A stretch of 64,000 bases of DNA, from contig JADKFV010000051.1 of NCBI GenBank assembly GCA_016717325.1, positions 46,848 through 110,847 on the forward strand. The letters run 5' to 3'. The stretch comes from Bacteroidota bacterium. GTDB lineage: Bacteria > Bacteroidota > Bacteroidia > AKYH767-A > OLB10. Both the position numbers and the translations under genes were made by a program. Numbering within the stretch: position 1 is the stretch's first letter; each line of letters starts with the position of its first letter. Below, piece after piece: positions 38,108 through 47,291 of this stretch. The notes beneath the pieces are model-generated. The model was not told the DNA's origin, ran no database searches, and saw only the letters and a program-made list of their open reading frames with translations.

Positions 38108-39577
38108 TTATTTTACTCGTTGCAAAATAATCTTTTCGGTGTAGCTTCCTTTTGTGTCTGTTGTAATTGTCAAAAAGTAAACTCCATCTTCGGCATCAAA
38201 ATTTACTTCTGTAGTTTTATTTATCAGTTTTAACTCCTGCAACTTTTGTCCAATTACATTTCTTAAAGTAAGTGTTGGTTTTTCAGTTGGAATATTTAAG
38301 AGCTCAATATTAAATTTTCCATTACTTGGTTTAGGATAAATTTTAATAGATGAACTCAAACCATTTTCTTTTACACCTGTAATCGCAATCACATTAGATG
38401 TGCCTGCACAACCAATACTATCATTAATAATAACATAATAATTACCCGCTTGGGTTGGGATAAAAAAACTGTTGGTTGCGCCAGGAATAATACCAGCGGA
38501 AACACTCCACCATTGAAAAGAAACAGCAGCAGAAGCAAACAAGGTATCGTTAGATTGAGTAATGGTTGGTATGGGAGATTGATATTCATTAATAAAACCG
38601 GGTAGGGTTAAAGTGTCACAACCTGCTGTATTACAAGCGATGAGTGTAACATCAAAACTTCCATAATTGTTGTAACAAATGTTTGTTGGATTTTGAACAG
38701 TTGAAGTATCAGGCGATGCTCCATTGAAATACCATTGCCATGATGTTGGGTTGTTGGTTGAAAGGTCTGTGAAATCAATACATTGCTTCTCACAAAATAT
38801 TGTATCAGAAGATTGAAGTGCTACAACCGATGCAGAAGGTGTAATTTTTGTAATTCGAATATTGTCAAGCTTTCCAAGTGAGCCTTCGTAGTGCATGAAC
38901 AGCATGTTCCACAAAAAAGGATTTTGATTTGAAGCGACCGTTGTGTCAATACCTGCATTTAAATTACTGGCAACTACCGTCCATGCGGAAGTGCCAAGCT
39001 GCTTTAGACGAACCCCAACTAGCCCTCCGGCAACTGTGTTCATTTGTGATAACGTAATTTCATAAGTAGTCCAGGCATTAATCCCGGCATTATATGTCAT
39101 CGTTGTTCCGTTTGGCAATAATAATATTTCACCAAGTCCGGGTTGATTGGAGCATGTCAAAATCAATGCTTTTTCGTTCGCATCATTTTTGGTAACTTTT
39201 CCATCATTATTTAAGTCAGCAGCAAACCCAAAACTTAGTGCCCAATAATTTCTTTTTATATCGAATGATAAAATATAGGTACTCTCAGTAGAAAAAGTAA
39301 TACCAGGAAAACTAATCGAATCGAGTTCTTTGCTTGCATCGCACCCAACACCCGGCCCTACCTGATTAAAATAAAGAGCCTTGGTTGCATCATAACCCGT
39401 ATCGGCAACCTGAATGTCAATATTGGTGCTCCATTTTGTAGTAACCCAATTGTCCTGACCACCAAGATTTCCATTGGTAAGAGCATTAAAATCATAAATG
39501 GCGGTGGTGGTATCAAATTGCGCAAATAAACTATTTGTAAAACAAATACAGATTATAAAGAATAGATTTTTTTTCAT
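38108..39577 (-). CDS. Exported PKD-domain protein with T9SS sorting domain
   Basis: 489 aa. Signal peptide (MKKNLFFIICICFTNSLFAQ), a beta-sandwich region with an EF-hand-like DLNNDGKVTKNDA loop, one PKD domain (QCIDFTDLSTNNPTSWQWYF, NYGSFDVTLIACN), an Ig-like ending (SFQWWSVSAGIIPGATNSFF) and a T9SS C-terminal domain (IKIYPKPSNGKFNIELLNIP ... EDGVYFLTITTD). A secreted adhesive or binding protein. Downstream of 39608-40507 by 30 bp, probably co-transcribed. Confidence 0.83.
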   Translation of the reverse strand: MKKNLFFIICICFTNSLFAQFDTTTAIYDFNALTNGNLGGQDNWVTTKWSTNIDIQVADTGYDATKALYFNQVGPGVGCDASKELDSISFPGITFSTESTYILSFDIKRNYWALSFGFAADLNNDGKVTKNDANEKALILTCSNQPGLGEILLLPNGTTMTYNAGINAWTTYEITLSQMNTVAGGLVGVRLKQLGTSAWTVVASNLNAGIDTTVASNQNPFLWNMLFMHYEGSLGKLDNIRITKITPSASVVALQSSDTIFCEKQCIDFTDLSTNNPTSWQWYFNGASPDTSTVQNPTNICYNNYGSFDVTLIACNTAGCDTLTLPGFINEYQSPIPTITQSNDTLFASAAVSFQWWSVSAGIIPGATNSFFIPTQAGNYYVIINDSIGCAGTSNVIAITGVKENGLSSSIKIYPKPSNGKFNIELLNIPTEKPTLTLRNVIGQKLQELKLINKTTEVNFDAEDGVYFLTITTDTKGSYTEKIILQRVK

Positions 39578-39607
39578 TCGATTATTATTTTAAAGTGTGA
39601 CTTAAAT

Positions 39608-40507
39608 TTATTTTTCAATAACAAGTTTTTTCATTGCAATAAAATCTGCTGATTGAATTTGTACAACATAAATGCCCTCTGCAAAATCGCTTGTGTTCAC
39701 TTCTAACTTATGTGTTTCACTTGCTGTAGTTGAGTAAATTATTTTTCCTGTAATGTCAGCGATGGTTACTTCAACTTTTTGGTTGTTGCTTCCTAAGGCG
39801 ATGGTGAGATGGTTGTTGGCAGGATTGGGATAAAGATTTATTGATGAAGCAAAAGAATTTTCTGTTACTCCTGTAGCAGTTGTTTGTCCGGCAAGGATGG
39901 GTTGGTTGGCAATGCTGTTGTAAGCGTATTCAAATATGGTAACTGAAACAAAATTGTTGCCTATCGATACTCCAAGTTTAATCCAACCATAATAAAAATC
40001 TGTTCCTACTTGTATTTTTAATGGGAGGTAGTTTCCGGAAACATTTAACCAGGGACCGCTTGCCGGTGAATAAACAAGGTGAGAACCAGGAGGTGGTGAA
40101 CAAAGCACGCAATTTACATGTTTTGTAACCAAAGTATGTATAGCATTAGACCAAACCAAAGATGAATTAATAATCGTATTTAAAGCATATCCTCCGGTGG
40201 TGTCAGCTATCCAACTATTAGAAGTTGAACTTATCACTGCTGAATCTCCATTGGCCATTGTAACCCCCCCCTGAGGACCACATTTTGAGCAATTAACAAA
40301 CTTTTTTCTTGCTGACAGGACAAAATCATTGATACCGTCATTATTCAAGTCAAGTGAATAATCTCCCGAACAAGGGGTTTGAAAGATGCAACTAAGCACC
40401 TCGTTCGGGTTTACATCTGTGTAAACAATTTGTGCATTTGCTCTTGCTGAAAACAGCATCGCTATAACGATGAAAGCCGAAAGCTTTTTTGATAGTCGTT
40501 TTTTCAT
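39608..40507 (-). CDS. Exported protein with T9SS sorting domain
   Basis: 299 aa. Signal peptide (LSAFIVIAMLFSARANAQ). It has DLNNDGINDFVLSARKKF, an FG-GAP/dockerin-like calcium loop, and a CSKCGPQGG then CVLCSPPPG pair that could bind metal or form disulfides. The end is a T9SS domain: INLYPNPANNHLTIALGS, VTIADITGKIIYSTTAS and SDFAEGIYVVQIQSADF. Function unknown. No clear left core is seen 5' of it (weak CGATCAAAG at 40562). Confidence 0.8.
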   Translation of the reverse strand: MKKRLSKKLSAFIVIAMLFSARANAQIVYTDVNPNEVLSCIFQTPCSGDYSLDLNNDGINDFVLSARKKFVNCSKCGPQGGVTMANGDSAVISSTSNSWIADTTGGYALNTIINSSLVWSNAIHTLVTKHVNCVLCSPPPGSHLVYSPASGPWLNVSGNYLPLKIQVGTDFYYGWIKLGVSIGNNFVSVTIFEYAYNSIANQPILAGQTTATGVTENSFASSINLYPNPANNHLTIALGSNNQKVEVTIADITGKIIYSTTASETHKLEVNTSDFAEGIYVVQIQSADFIAMKKLVIEK

Positions 40508-40798
40508 TTTGTTTGAATTTTGAAATTAGATTAATTTATTTTTGTTTGTTTTAAACTGTTTCGATCAAAGATACACTGTTTGAAGTTCCGATGTCGCCAA
40601 GCATGACGTATAAATAGTAGATTAGCGAATGCTTTTATTTAAAATTTTCATATTTAAGGATTTAAAATTTCTTAAAACGGTTATTGTCAATTGTTTATAA
40701 ATGAGAGTAAGATTTGAGGGCAGTTGCGTATATCCACAGCGTATATCAGGTTTCAAAGGTACTAATGAGGATATTGGTGCAACAAAGATATAAATATA

Positions 40799-41047
40799 AT
40801 GATAGTGCAAACAATTCCGGAATATAAATTCAGGGCCGGCATGCACAAGGGTATAAAGGTATTATGGGCATCTTTTGTAAATAAACCAGAGTTGATTTCT
40901 GCTTTCAAAAAATGAGAAACAGGGCAGATTGATGGTTTTTTAATAGGCCCTGGTGAAGCAACTCCACATGCTTTAGAACCTTTGCACGAGAGGGGACTTG
41001 CGACAGGAATGAGTACTCATAAAACAAAGATTTGTTTCGGCTTATGA
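40799..41047 (+). pseudogene. Possible small gene with in-frame TGA
   Basis: ATG 40799 reads MIVQTIPEYKFRAGMHKGIK then VLWASFVNKPELISAFKK, TGA at 40913, and continues in the same frame as ETGQIDGFLIGPGEATPHAL then EPLHERGLATGMSTHKTKI to TGA at 41045. The amino-acid composition on both sides of the stop looks coding, and the frame holds for 82 codons. No family recognised. It sits on the + strand, against the array direction, in a 715-bp spacer. Chance open frame remains possible. Confidence 0.3.
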
Positions 41048-41222
41048 CGGCATAAGTCAACCAGCCGTACTGGCTATTGAACACTTGCACCAGAAGGTGG
41101 ATTTCGAGCACTAAAACTGTCTGCCACCAGAGAACTTGATACGAAGCACAAAACTACATTTAACCACTGAACCGCCAATTTTTTAAACCCGCTATTTTGC
41201 GGTCGTTTTTTTATGTTCCTTC
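41048..41222 (-). other. Degenerate attC-like right arm
   Basis: GATACGAAGCACAAAACTAC, then AACCACTGAACCGCCAATTT and TTTAAACCCGCTATTTTGCG parallel the right arm and core of the 53.1-kb site (GAACCGCCACTTTTGCCAAA then CCCGTGTTACCGGG). The core is degenerate. It ends about 20 bp before the stop codon at 41223. Confidence 0.4.
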
Positions 41223-41624
41223 TTAAATTTCCTTGTATTTGTCTGGGGTGATAGTCCATATTACTTGAAAAACAAAAGCACCTATTATTGTCCATAAAAT
41301 ATCGTTCCAGTCAAAGTGCAATTTTTTTGAAGTTGTTTGAATAAATTCCCACGATATGAGCCCAGTTATAGAAATTAAATTTGCTGTGATGTGTTTATTT
41401 GCGTTTAGCCATTTGTTAGTTAGTTTCATTTGTGGAATTATAACAACAAACAAGGCAGGTATTCCAATGGCAGGAAAAAAATTAGGTGCAATCCCTAATA
41501 AGTATTTTATTGTCAAATTAGTTCCAGTATAATTTGGTCTAATGTTGTCAATTACCTGTTGATAGGCAATAAAGCAAAATGCAAACAAGGCAAACCAATA
41601 ATATAAACTCTTTGATGTCTTCAT
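41223..41624 (-). CDS. Four-helix membrane protein, unknown
   Basis: 133 aa with four predicted transmembrane segments (YYWFALFAFCFIAYQQV; FPAIGIPALFVVIIP; ITANLISITGLISW; ILWTIIGAFVFQVIW). No family recognised. The start lies 10 bp after the stop of the DUF3267 gene, so both are likely on one transcript and in one cassette. Confidence 0.65.
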   Translation of the reverse strand: MKTSKSLYYWFALFAFCFIAYQQVIDNIRPNYTGTNLTIKYLLGIAPNFFPAIGIPALFVVIIPQMKLTNKWLNANKHITANLISITGLISWEFIQTTSKKLHFDWNDILWTIIGAFVFQVIWTITPDKYKEI

Positions 41625-41634
41625 TATTTTAATG

Positions 41635-42279
41635 CTACAATGTTGTCATTTCCCTTTCACTTGTCTGCCCGTAAAAGTAAGAAGTTTCATTTTCAACATC
41701 ATCATAAGTTACTGGTTCTTTGTGCTTATGAAATTCAAAGTAACTAAGTAGTCCAAAATCACCTGAACACATTGCTGTGTGAGCAAACAAAACAGCACTG
41801 ATAGTTAATTTCAAATTTGGATTTGCAAGAAATAGTAAAATAATTAGAGTAGTTGTAATAACGATAAAAGGTGCAAGTGCCGCTATTTCAAATTCTTTCT
41901 TATTTGCCACAAACTTGTCTGCCAAAGCCATAAAGTAGAATTTTTTTAGGTTAACATCATATGAGGTATTTGTCGCACCCTGCGATTTGTATGCTAAAAC
42001 GTGAATGTATTCGTGAAGAGGGATTAGTAGCAAAGCAATTGTAAGTCCATATGAAAAATGAGTAAAACGGTCACCAAAGCTATAATTTGGTAAGTTGTAA
42101 CCTTGAACAAAAAAGTATCCAACAAGTCCAAACATAATAAAGTTACTTATGTAATAAAACATTGAATATTTTGTCCGTTTTTTTATGTAGGTTCTTATAA
42201 ACGGTACAAGTTCTTTATGCCCTAACTTGTCAAGCAGCACATAGCCGTTTTCTGTTAATTCTTCTGGTTTAATTTTCAT
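41635..42279 (-). CDS. DUF3267 putative membrane zinc metallopeptidase
   Basis: 214 aa. Membrane segments (YYISNFIMFGLVGYFFV; LTIALLLIPLHEYIHVLAY; ALAPFIVITTTLIILLFLA). HExxH zinc motif HEYIH at residues 89-93 at the end of a hydrophobic helix, the DUF3267 signature. C-terminal CSGDFGLLSYF matches the second metal-ligand region of the family. Likely intramembrane or membrane-bound protease; substrate unknown. Confidence 0.82.
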   Translation of the reverse strand: MKIKPEELTENGYVLLDKLGHKELVPFIRTYIKKRTKYSMFYYISNFIMFGLVGYFFVQGYNLPNYSFGDRFTHFSYGLTIALLLIPLHEYIHVLAYKSQGATNTSYDVNLKKFYFMALADKFVANKKEFEIAALAPFIVITTTLIILLFLANPNLKLTISAVLFAHTAMCSGDFGLLSYFEFHKHKEPVTYDDVENETSYFYGQTSEREMTTL

Positions 42280-43079
42280 TTTTACGGTGTTATTTTAAAA
42301 TGCTGCATAATCAGGTCACACCCAGGAATTTCACTTTCATGTTCCCACGAACAGTGCATGAAAGTCTCCCTTTACCCAGCCTGTCCTCACCTTATTCGTG
42401 TGCTCTTTTTATTCCATCACAAATGTAGTTACACATTATGAATTTACCAACGACCATTGCAGAAAGAGTGTTGGCATTGCATCATACTCTTGTTTCAACC
42501 ATTTTATGCAGCTTTCTTGTTAAGTTCTTTTTCCCAGGGCAACAAATACATACAATCCACAACAATGTCTTCAATGCAAAACCGAAACGATGGTCAACAT
42601 CGAAATACTGCCCAAGCGTTGGCCGCCAAAGTTTGAAAACGATTGGAAAAAATTAAATGAATATTTGAGCAACAAAAAGAACTATTAATTAGTGTGGCCG
42701 CGCATTATTAGTTCGAGATAAATAATTATTTAGCGAGCAATAATTTCAAGATAATCGAAAATAAATTGGATACTAGCAGATATAATAATTGTTGTTTATA
42801 TTAAAACGTATATACTCACTGTTACACACACGTCACGTCCCGCAAACCTCATAGCAAAAACTTCTTCACGCCACTTGCGAAAACTACCAAAGGTTCCCCG
42901 TAAAAGCGGGGCAGGCACTGCAACATGGACTTCATTCTTGGTGCTTCGCACCAAACCAAGTCCTACCTGTTAGCGGCTGCCAAGCTGTTCCTACCAATCC
43001 GTTCAGCCCGAAGTCCGCGCACTGTTTGTTCAAAGCGGTGAACGCTATCGTTGTCCTGGCTGGTGTCATGTTATTTATT
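42280..43079 (-). other. Long spacer: motif, CGTCCCGCAA block, core GTTAGCGGC
   Basis: Left core is degenerate (TGCATAATC at about 42304). AACGTATATACTCACTGTTA (42805-42824) is a motif copy. It is followed by CACGTCCCGCAAACCTCATA, matching blocks at 16.03 and 36.65 kb, a CCCCGTAAAAGCGGGG hairpin and GGGGCAGGCACTGCAAC. GTTAGCGGC at 42969-42977 is the clearest right core. It nearly matches GCCGATAAC at 44230 (8 of 9). 42438-42690 on + has weakly coding-like codons (ILPKRWPPKFENDWKK) but no supported gene. Confidence 0.45.
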
Positions 43080-43547
43080 TCAATGTCTTTTGTTGAGTAA
43101 AGATACTGCAATATTCAAAACCAAAATTAATTGCCCCACTGCAAAAACAAGAACACTAATTGTAATAAATGTCATAAAATCAAAAGGTTGAGTCATGCTT
43201 TCACCGGATGAAAATATACAAAGCGTTGCCATAGCAACAAGAGAAATTGTAGTCAGTAAATAATGAGTGATGCCAAGTGTTTTACGAAGCGGACGATTTA
43301 ACTTGATAAATAGAAAATAAATTAGTGCAAGAATCAAAAACAATAAGAAGAACCCAACAGCAATATCGGTTTTAGCAATCAATAAATAAGTGTCATGGAT
43401 ATTTATCTTAAGTGGTGAACGAAGAAATAGCATTGTCAAACCCAAAATAATAATTCCTGTAATAAAAAACAAAAAGTCAGTCCGCAAAAAGTTTTTCTTT
43501 GCTAATCTATTTGAATTGGCTCGAAAGAAATCCTGATTAAATTTCAT
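43080..43547 (-). CDS. Four-helix membrane protein, unknown
   Basis: 155 aa with four transmembrane segments (FLFFITGIIILGLTMLFL; DIAVGFFLLFLILALIYFLF; HYLLTTISLVAMATLCIF; TISVLVFAVGQLILVLNIA). The linker INIHDTYLLIAKTDI recalls short Bacteroidota membrane proteins of unknown role. 28 bp after the gene at 43575, same operon and probably same cassette. Confidence 0.65.
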   Translation of the reverse strand: MKFNQDFFRANSNRLAKKNFLRTDFLFFITGIIILGLTMLFLRSPLKINIHDTYLLIAKTDIAVGFFLLFLILALIYFLFIKLNRPLRKTLGITHYLLTTISLVAMATLCIFSSGESMTQPFDFMTFITISVLVFAVGQLILVLNIAVSLLNKRH

Positions 43548-43574
43548 GTCATTAGAATTTAGAATTAATTATAT

Positions 43575-44150
43575 TTAAAGATACTCAAAACCAAATCTAA
43601 ACCTTACCAACTTGTCTGCTTGAAATTCATACTCGGCATAGTAAAATGGATATTTAAATCGTTGGAGAAATTTAGAGTTATTAAAATCGTCAATGTGATA
43701 TTTAATTGTCTCAGAATATTTATCTTTTTTGATTGTCTTGAAGCAGTTGCCAAAAATAGAAACGACTTGCTTCTTTGAAAGCCCAAGTTTAATTCCCTTA
43801 CTTGTTACAAAGTTGTTTGTCTTAACTATTGTTGCACTGTCTGATGCTGAAGAATACTTTACTTGAAATTCTGAAAATTCATTTTTAACGCCACCATAAT
43901 GGAAAAATAAAGTCAGTGTTTGTTTCCCATCCTGAGAGCAAAAGTTTTCATATGGCAAGTCCATATTTCTCCTCTCTATCGGAGCAAACTTTTCGCCAAC
44001 CTGTTTGATTGAACTTTCTCTATCATTAAGAATAATGTTAAACACTGAAGTATCTGGATTCGTAAGTTGACAATCAACAGTACTTACATTCGTCTGTCCG
44101 AATGAGGTAAGAACTGTTATCAAAAATATTCCTGTCAAATGTTTACTCAT
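43575..44150 (-). CDS. Exported protein, unknown
   Basis: 191 aa with signal peptide (HLTGIFLITVLTSFGQ). The body is rich in strands and ends KTIKKDKYSETIKYHIDDF ... YYAEYEFQADKLVRFRFGFE, like periplasmic proteins with a SmpA/OmlA-like fold (GIKLGLSKKQVVSIFGNCF is the typical helix-turn). That fold assignment is tentative. The start lies 80 bp left of the GCCGATAAC core at 44230. Confidence 0.6.
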   Translation of the reverse strand: MSKHLTGIFLITVLTSFGQTNVSTVDCQLTNPDTSVFNIILNDRESSIKQVGEKFAPIERRNMDLPYENFCSQDGKQTLTLFFHYGGVKNEFSEFQVKYSSASDSATIVKTNNFVTSKGIKLGLSKKQVVSIFGNCFKTIKKDKYSETIKYHIDDFNNSKFLQRFKYPFYYAEYEFQADKLVRFRFGFEYL

Positions 44151-44229
44151 CGCTCGTCTGTTTTATTTCGCAAAAAAAAATGCTCATTAGAATTCCGAAA
44201 GTTCAAAGGTAGCACCACCGCCATTGGTT

Positions 44230-44455
44230 GCCGATAACAGAAACCGGGATTAACGAAGTTTTTAAAAATAGAGTGCAACAGGTACTGTTGAGCCAGCATG
44301 TGTGTAAGCCGTAGTTCAATTTTTTGTGCTTGTTCAAATGTTACTTAGTAGTTCAACTGTTTGTAATTGTTCTCAATACCCTATTTTTAGCCTTCACATC
44401 TACTGGCTCAAATGTAAACTGTACATTTGCCCTGTTTAATCTTTTTTGTTATGCC
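44230..44455 (-). other. attC-like site without IS
   Basis: Left core GCCGATAAC (44230-44238) and right core GTTATGCC (44448-44455) bound 226 bp. Inner arms: CCGGGATTAACGAAGTTTTT on the left; GTAAACTGTACATTTGCCC and TGTTTAATCTTTTTT on the right (GATTAA with TTTAATC). It is of the same subtype as 19.5, 37.9 and 62.9 kb. The gene to the right (stop 44534) ends 78 bp away. Confidence 0.6.
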
Positions 44456-44533
44456 TTCGTTCGATTTCGCGCACTATGATTCTCTCCCGCTTCAATCTCT
44501 TTCAACAATAATTTTCTTGCAGTAATACTTTTC

Positions 44534-45199
44534 TCAGTCATACACTTTCACAAAATAAATTCCGCGCGAAATATTTTTGAGATTGATTTCTTTTTTTGAA
44601 GTGAGAGAAACAGGTTCGCTCAATATTCTTTCTCCTAAAGCAGAATAGATTTCAATTGAACCATTATTAGTAATGTCAGGGAATGTAATTGTAAAGTTGC
44701 CGTTTGATGGGTTGGGAAAAATCGTGATTGCATCATTACCTGCTGTGTTGTTTACAATTCCTGTGCTATTGTCGTAAAATACTTTTATAGTGATTTGGTC
44801 AACTAGCCCTGATGACGAGAAAGGCCCGTTCTTACCTGCAGAAACTGCCGCGCCAAAACTGCTGTTGTTGATTTCGGCAGGTGTCCATGTGGTTCCCCAC
44901 AAATCGGAGTTGCTGCCGTAAGTAACTACCATATCAGTTGTGTCCCAACCCAAGTTAGAAGCATAATTTAATCCTGTTACAGTATTGTTTTTTACTACAC
45001 GAATTTCAAAATCACTAACAGGAATAGAACCAGAAAAACTTCTTTCCACATTTACTTCAATGCCACAGATGGAAGCTATCGTAGGAATAGAAAAACCAAA
45101 TCCAGTTGCTTTCAGACCTTTGGGCGAAGAAGTGCATTGTGCGTTTACGCTCAAACCAAAAATGTTGAGCAGCAAAATAATTAGTAGTTGTTTTTTCAT
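44534..45199 (-). CDS. Exported protein with T9SS sorting domain
   Basis: 221 aa. Signal peptide (LLIILLLNIFGLSVNAQC), a beta-domain with GIEVNVERSFSGSIPVSDFE and TDMVVTYGSNSDLWGTTWTP, then a T9SS C-terminal domain (ITIFPNPSNGNFTITFPD, SIEIYSALGERILSEPV, NISRGIYFVKVYD). Small secreted or surface protein of unknown binding role. Confidence 0.78.
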   Translation of the reverse strand: MKKQLLIILLLNIFGLSVNAQCTSSPKGLKATGFGFSIPTIASICGIEVNVERSFSGSIPVSDFEIRVVKNNTVTGLNYASNLGWDTTDMVVTYGSNSDLWGTTWTPAEINNSSFGAAVSAGKNGPFSSSGLVDQITIKVFYDNSTGIVNNTAGNDAITIFPNPSNGNFTITFPDITNNGSIEIYSALGERILSEPVSLTSKKEINLKNISRGIYFVKVYD

Positions 45200-45389
45200 T
45201 TTTATTTTGTTTTTACAGTTGCTTGCTCTTTTTAGTTTTCAGCTTCTCCGTTTATTTTTTGTTGTCAAAGTTAATTCCTTGCAATCAGATTGAAGTCGCT
45301 GTGCGGCCGAAGGGTTTCGTAAATCTGCTATTAGCGTATGCCCTTCTGTTCACCATGCCGTGTTGTTTACATATAATCGTTCTCGCCTC

Positions 45390-46325
45390 TTATTCTTTAA
45401 ATGTCTTTGGAACACTTGGGTCAGTAATTATAATGTAGTCGCCAAGATGTTTGTGCTTGTTCCAGTCAATGTTTGGGAATGAATCATCTGTTCCTGTTGA
45501 AATGATAAGTGATTTTATTTTTGGACTATATTTTTTTAGTTGTGATACAATGGCAAATCCTTCGTCACTGTGAAATCGTCCGTTGACCTGCAACACTTTT
45601 TTCCCTTTATTTTGTTTCAAGTATTTTGAAATTGAATACGCCATTGTTGCATCCCAAAGCGATTGACCCATGATTAAATTAAATCCTCCCATAGGCATTA
45701 TTGGCGGCATTTTTTTTACAGCAGTATCGTTAGTGGAAGTGGCGTTATGCGAAGTCAGTGCCATAAGTTTTTCATAATATTTTCCCGATGCAGTATCGTA
45801 AGGCAATGGAGCAAAATATTGTTTTGACTCGTAAGATAATTCCATCAATATTATTTGCCCTTTCCTGCCAGCAAGATTAGTATATCTGCCTGGGGCATTG
45901 GCGCAAATTATATCCAGCTTATTGTTCTTTGCAAACTCAACCATAGGTCTATAATCTTTATAATTACTCCATGCACGGGCATCTTTAGTAAAATTTTTTT
46001 CCCTAATATATCCTTTAAGATATTCATCCATCACGGTCTGCACATCTCTGTCAAACATTTCCATTGAAAGTGTAATGTTGTTGGTAAATTTCTGGTAAAG
46101 CATTTCAAATATTTTGTTTTCAAGATAATGTGCTACCGAGTCATTATGCTCTTCACCAAAGAAAAGAACATCATAATTCTTCATGTCCTCAGCAATGTCG
46201 TTAAGAGTTACTTCTTTGCCGGATTTCACTGAGTATATTTTATAGTTCTTTTCTGTAACCTGTCCCAACAATTGAAAGCCGATAATTAAAAGAGGACAGA
46301 TTAAAAGAGTTCTTATAAAACTCAT
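45390..46325 (-). CDS. ChaN-like haem/iron-binding family protein
   Basis: Start at 46325 (MSFIRTLLICPLLIIGFQLL) gives a signal peptide; the frame opens at 46355. ChaN/EreA-like domain: YDVLFFGEEHNDSVAHYLEN carries the first conserved Glu/His pair, LSMEMFDRDVQTVMDEYLKG the second, then LDIICANAPGRYTNLAGRKG and GKKVLQVNGRFHSDEGFAIV. Family role: haem or iron binding in the envelope. Length (312 aa) is as expected. The leader carries TTATGGGGC-type core at 46403. Confidence 0.85.
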   Translation of the reverse strand: MSFIRTLLICPLLIIGFQLLGQVTEKNYKIYSVKSGKEVTLNDIAEDMKNYDVLFFGEEHNDSVAHYLENKIFEMLYQKFTNNITLSMEMFDRDVQTVMDEYLKGYIREKNFTKDARAWSNYKDYRPMVEFAKNNKLDIICANAPGRYTNLAGRKGQIILMELSYESKQYFAPLPYDTASGKYYEKLMALTSHNATSTNDTAVKKMPPIMPMGGFNLIMGQSLWDATMAYSISKYLKQNKGKKVLQVNGRFHSDEGFAIVSQLKKYSPKIKSLIISTGTDDSFPNIDWNKHKHLGDYIIITDPSVPKTFKE

Positions 46326-46402
46326 TGTGTTTGGTTTAATTTGTTGAAGTGTCATATTTGTTTATTTTAACTTGTTTATATTGATGTGTTGACTTTTAAA
46401 AT

Positions 46403-46846
46403 GCCCCATAACGTCAGCCTGTGAAAAAACCATTTCCTCAACAGCTGCAAGTTAATAACATGTGGTAAAACTAAAAAACAAAACAACGCGCGTGTAGTAT
46501 TTTTGTAAAAAAATATATTGCATGCATCACATAGCACAAGCCAATGGACATCTGGTAGATTTTTTTCCGCTCGTTTTCTAGAGTAGAGTAGGGGTCTAAA
46601 AAGATTGTATTAAAATCTCAGTGAATCGTATACACACATAGTTAAACACCCAAAAAAGTAAAATTGCTTTACTATAACACCTAAGCAATTGAGCACGCCC
46701 CCAGCAAAGCAACTCAATTAAGACGACACCCCATGCCGGTGTCGCTGAACACCCCGTTAGAGTATACGGGGCAGGCCTAATAGACAAAAGCCCCTCGTTT
46801 GCTGCGATGCAGGGGAGCTTTCGTCTATACGGCTAAATGTTAGCGG
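46403..46846 (-). other. attC-like spacer with IS-derived remnant and structured block
   Basis: GCCCCATAAC (46403-46412) then the IS left end GTCAGCCTGTGAAAAAACC and GTTAATAACATGTGG. The motif TCGTATACACACATAGTTA is at 46626-46644. After it comes a block with four hairpins: AATTGCTT/AAGCAATT, GACACC/GGTGTC, CCCCGT/ACGGGG and TAGACAAAAGCCCC paired with GGGAGCTTTCGTCTA. It ends GGCTAAAT then GTTAGCGG (46839-46846). The last hairpin could also serve as terminator for the gene to the right. Block repeated at 47.6 and 49.9 kb. Confidence 0.6.
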
Positions 46847-46873
46847 TTCGGCTTTCTTGGCTATGGTTCTCTG

Positions 46874-47248
46874 TCATTTTATTTTTCTGTAATGTCTTAT
46901 TCCTATAATGGATACAACAATAAACGGAATAGTTGAAATTATTATTTTGAAATTCATGCTCATTATACCAACAATGCACATAAAACCTAAAAGTAGTCCT
47001 AATCCTCCAATACTGATGTAGGTCAATATTTTACTAGGTGTTTTTTGAAATATTGTAATTAGTAAAAGTATTTGACCTATCATTGGCAATATTGTAAATG
47101 GATGTAGCACAGAAGTCGGGTTGGTAAATAATTTGGAAAAAATTTCCGCCTCTGCTTTGAAGAGAAAGATATGGTTATTTCCACTCCATTCTAAATATCC
47201 CAAAAGCGACGTGATAATTAAGAGGGTGTTTAAAACTTTACTTTTCAT
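46874..47248 (-). CDS. Four-helix membrane protein, unknown
   Basis: 124 aa, four transmembrane segments (LNTLLIITSLLGYLEW; TILPMIGQILLLITIFQ; ISIGGLGLLLGFMCIVGIMS; IISTIPFIVVSIIGI), ending with RHYRKIK, a positive tail. No family recognised. It is alone between two attC-like spacers with related cores (GTTAGCGGT right of its stop; ACTGCTTAC upstream), a single-gene cassette. Confidence 0.65.
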   Translation of the reverse strand: MKSKVLNTLLIITSLLGYLEWSGNNHIFLFKAEAEIFSKLFTNPTSVLHPFTILPMIGQILLLITIFQKTPSKILTYISIGGLGLLLGFMCIVGIMSMNFKIIISTIPFIVVSIIGIRHYRKIK

Positions 47249-47291
47249 TTTGTTTGTCGTCTATTATTTATTGGTGTGGTCTTTAAAGCTG

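Noticed and set aside
29612..40915. Recoded stop codons (TAG at 29612, TGA at 40913)
   Set aside because: Both occur in isolated short or decayed frames while long genes nearby use all stops normally; nonsense mutation or read error is simpler.
42438..42656. 72-aa plus-strand frame in a spacer
   Set aside because: No recognisable sequence features, codon character is mixed between frames, and it lies in a repeat-rich spacer.
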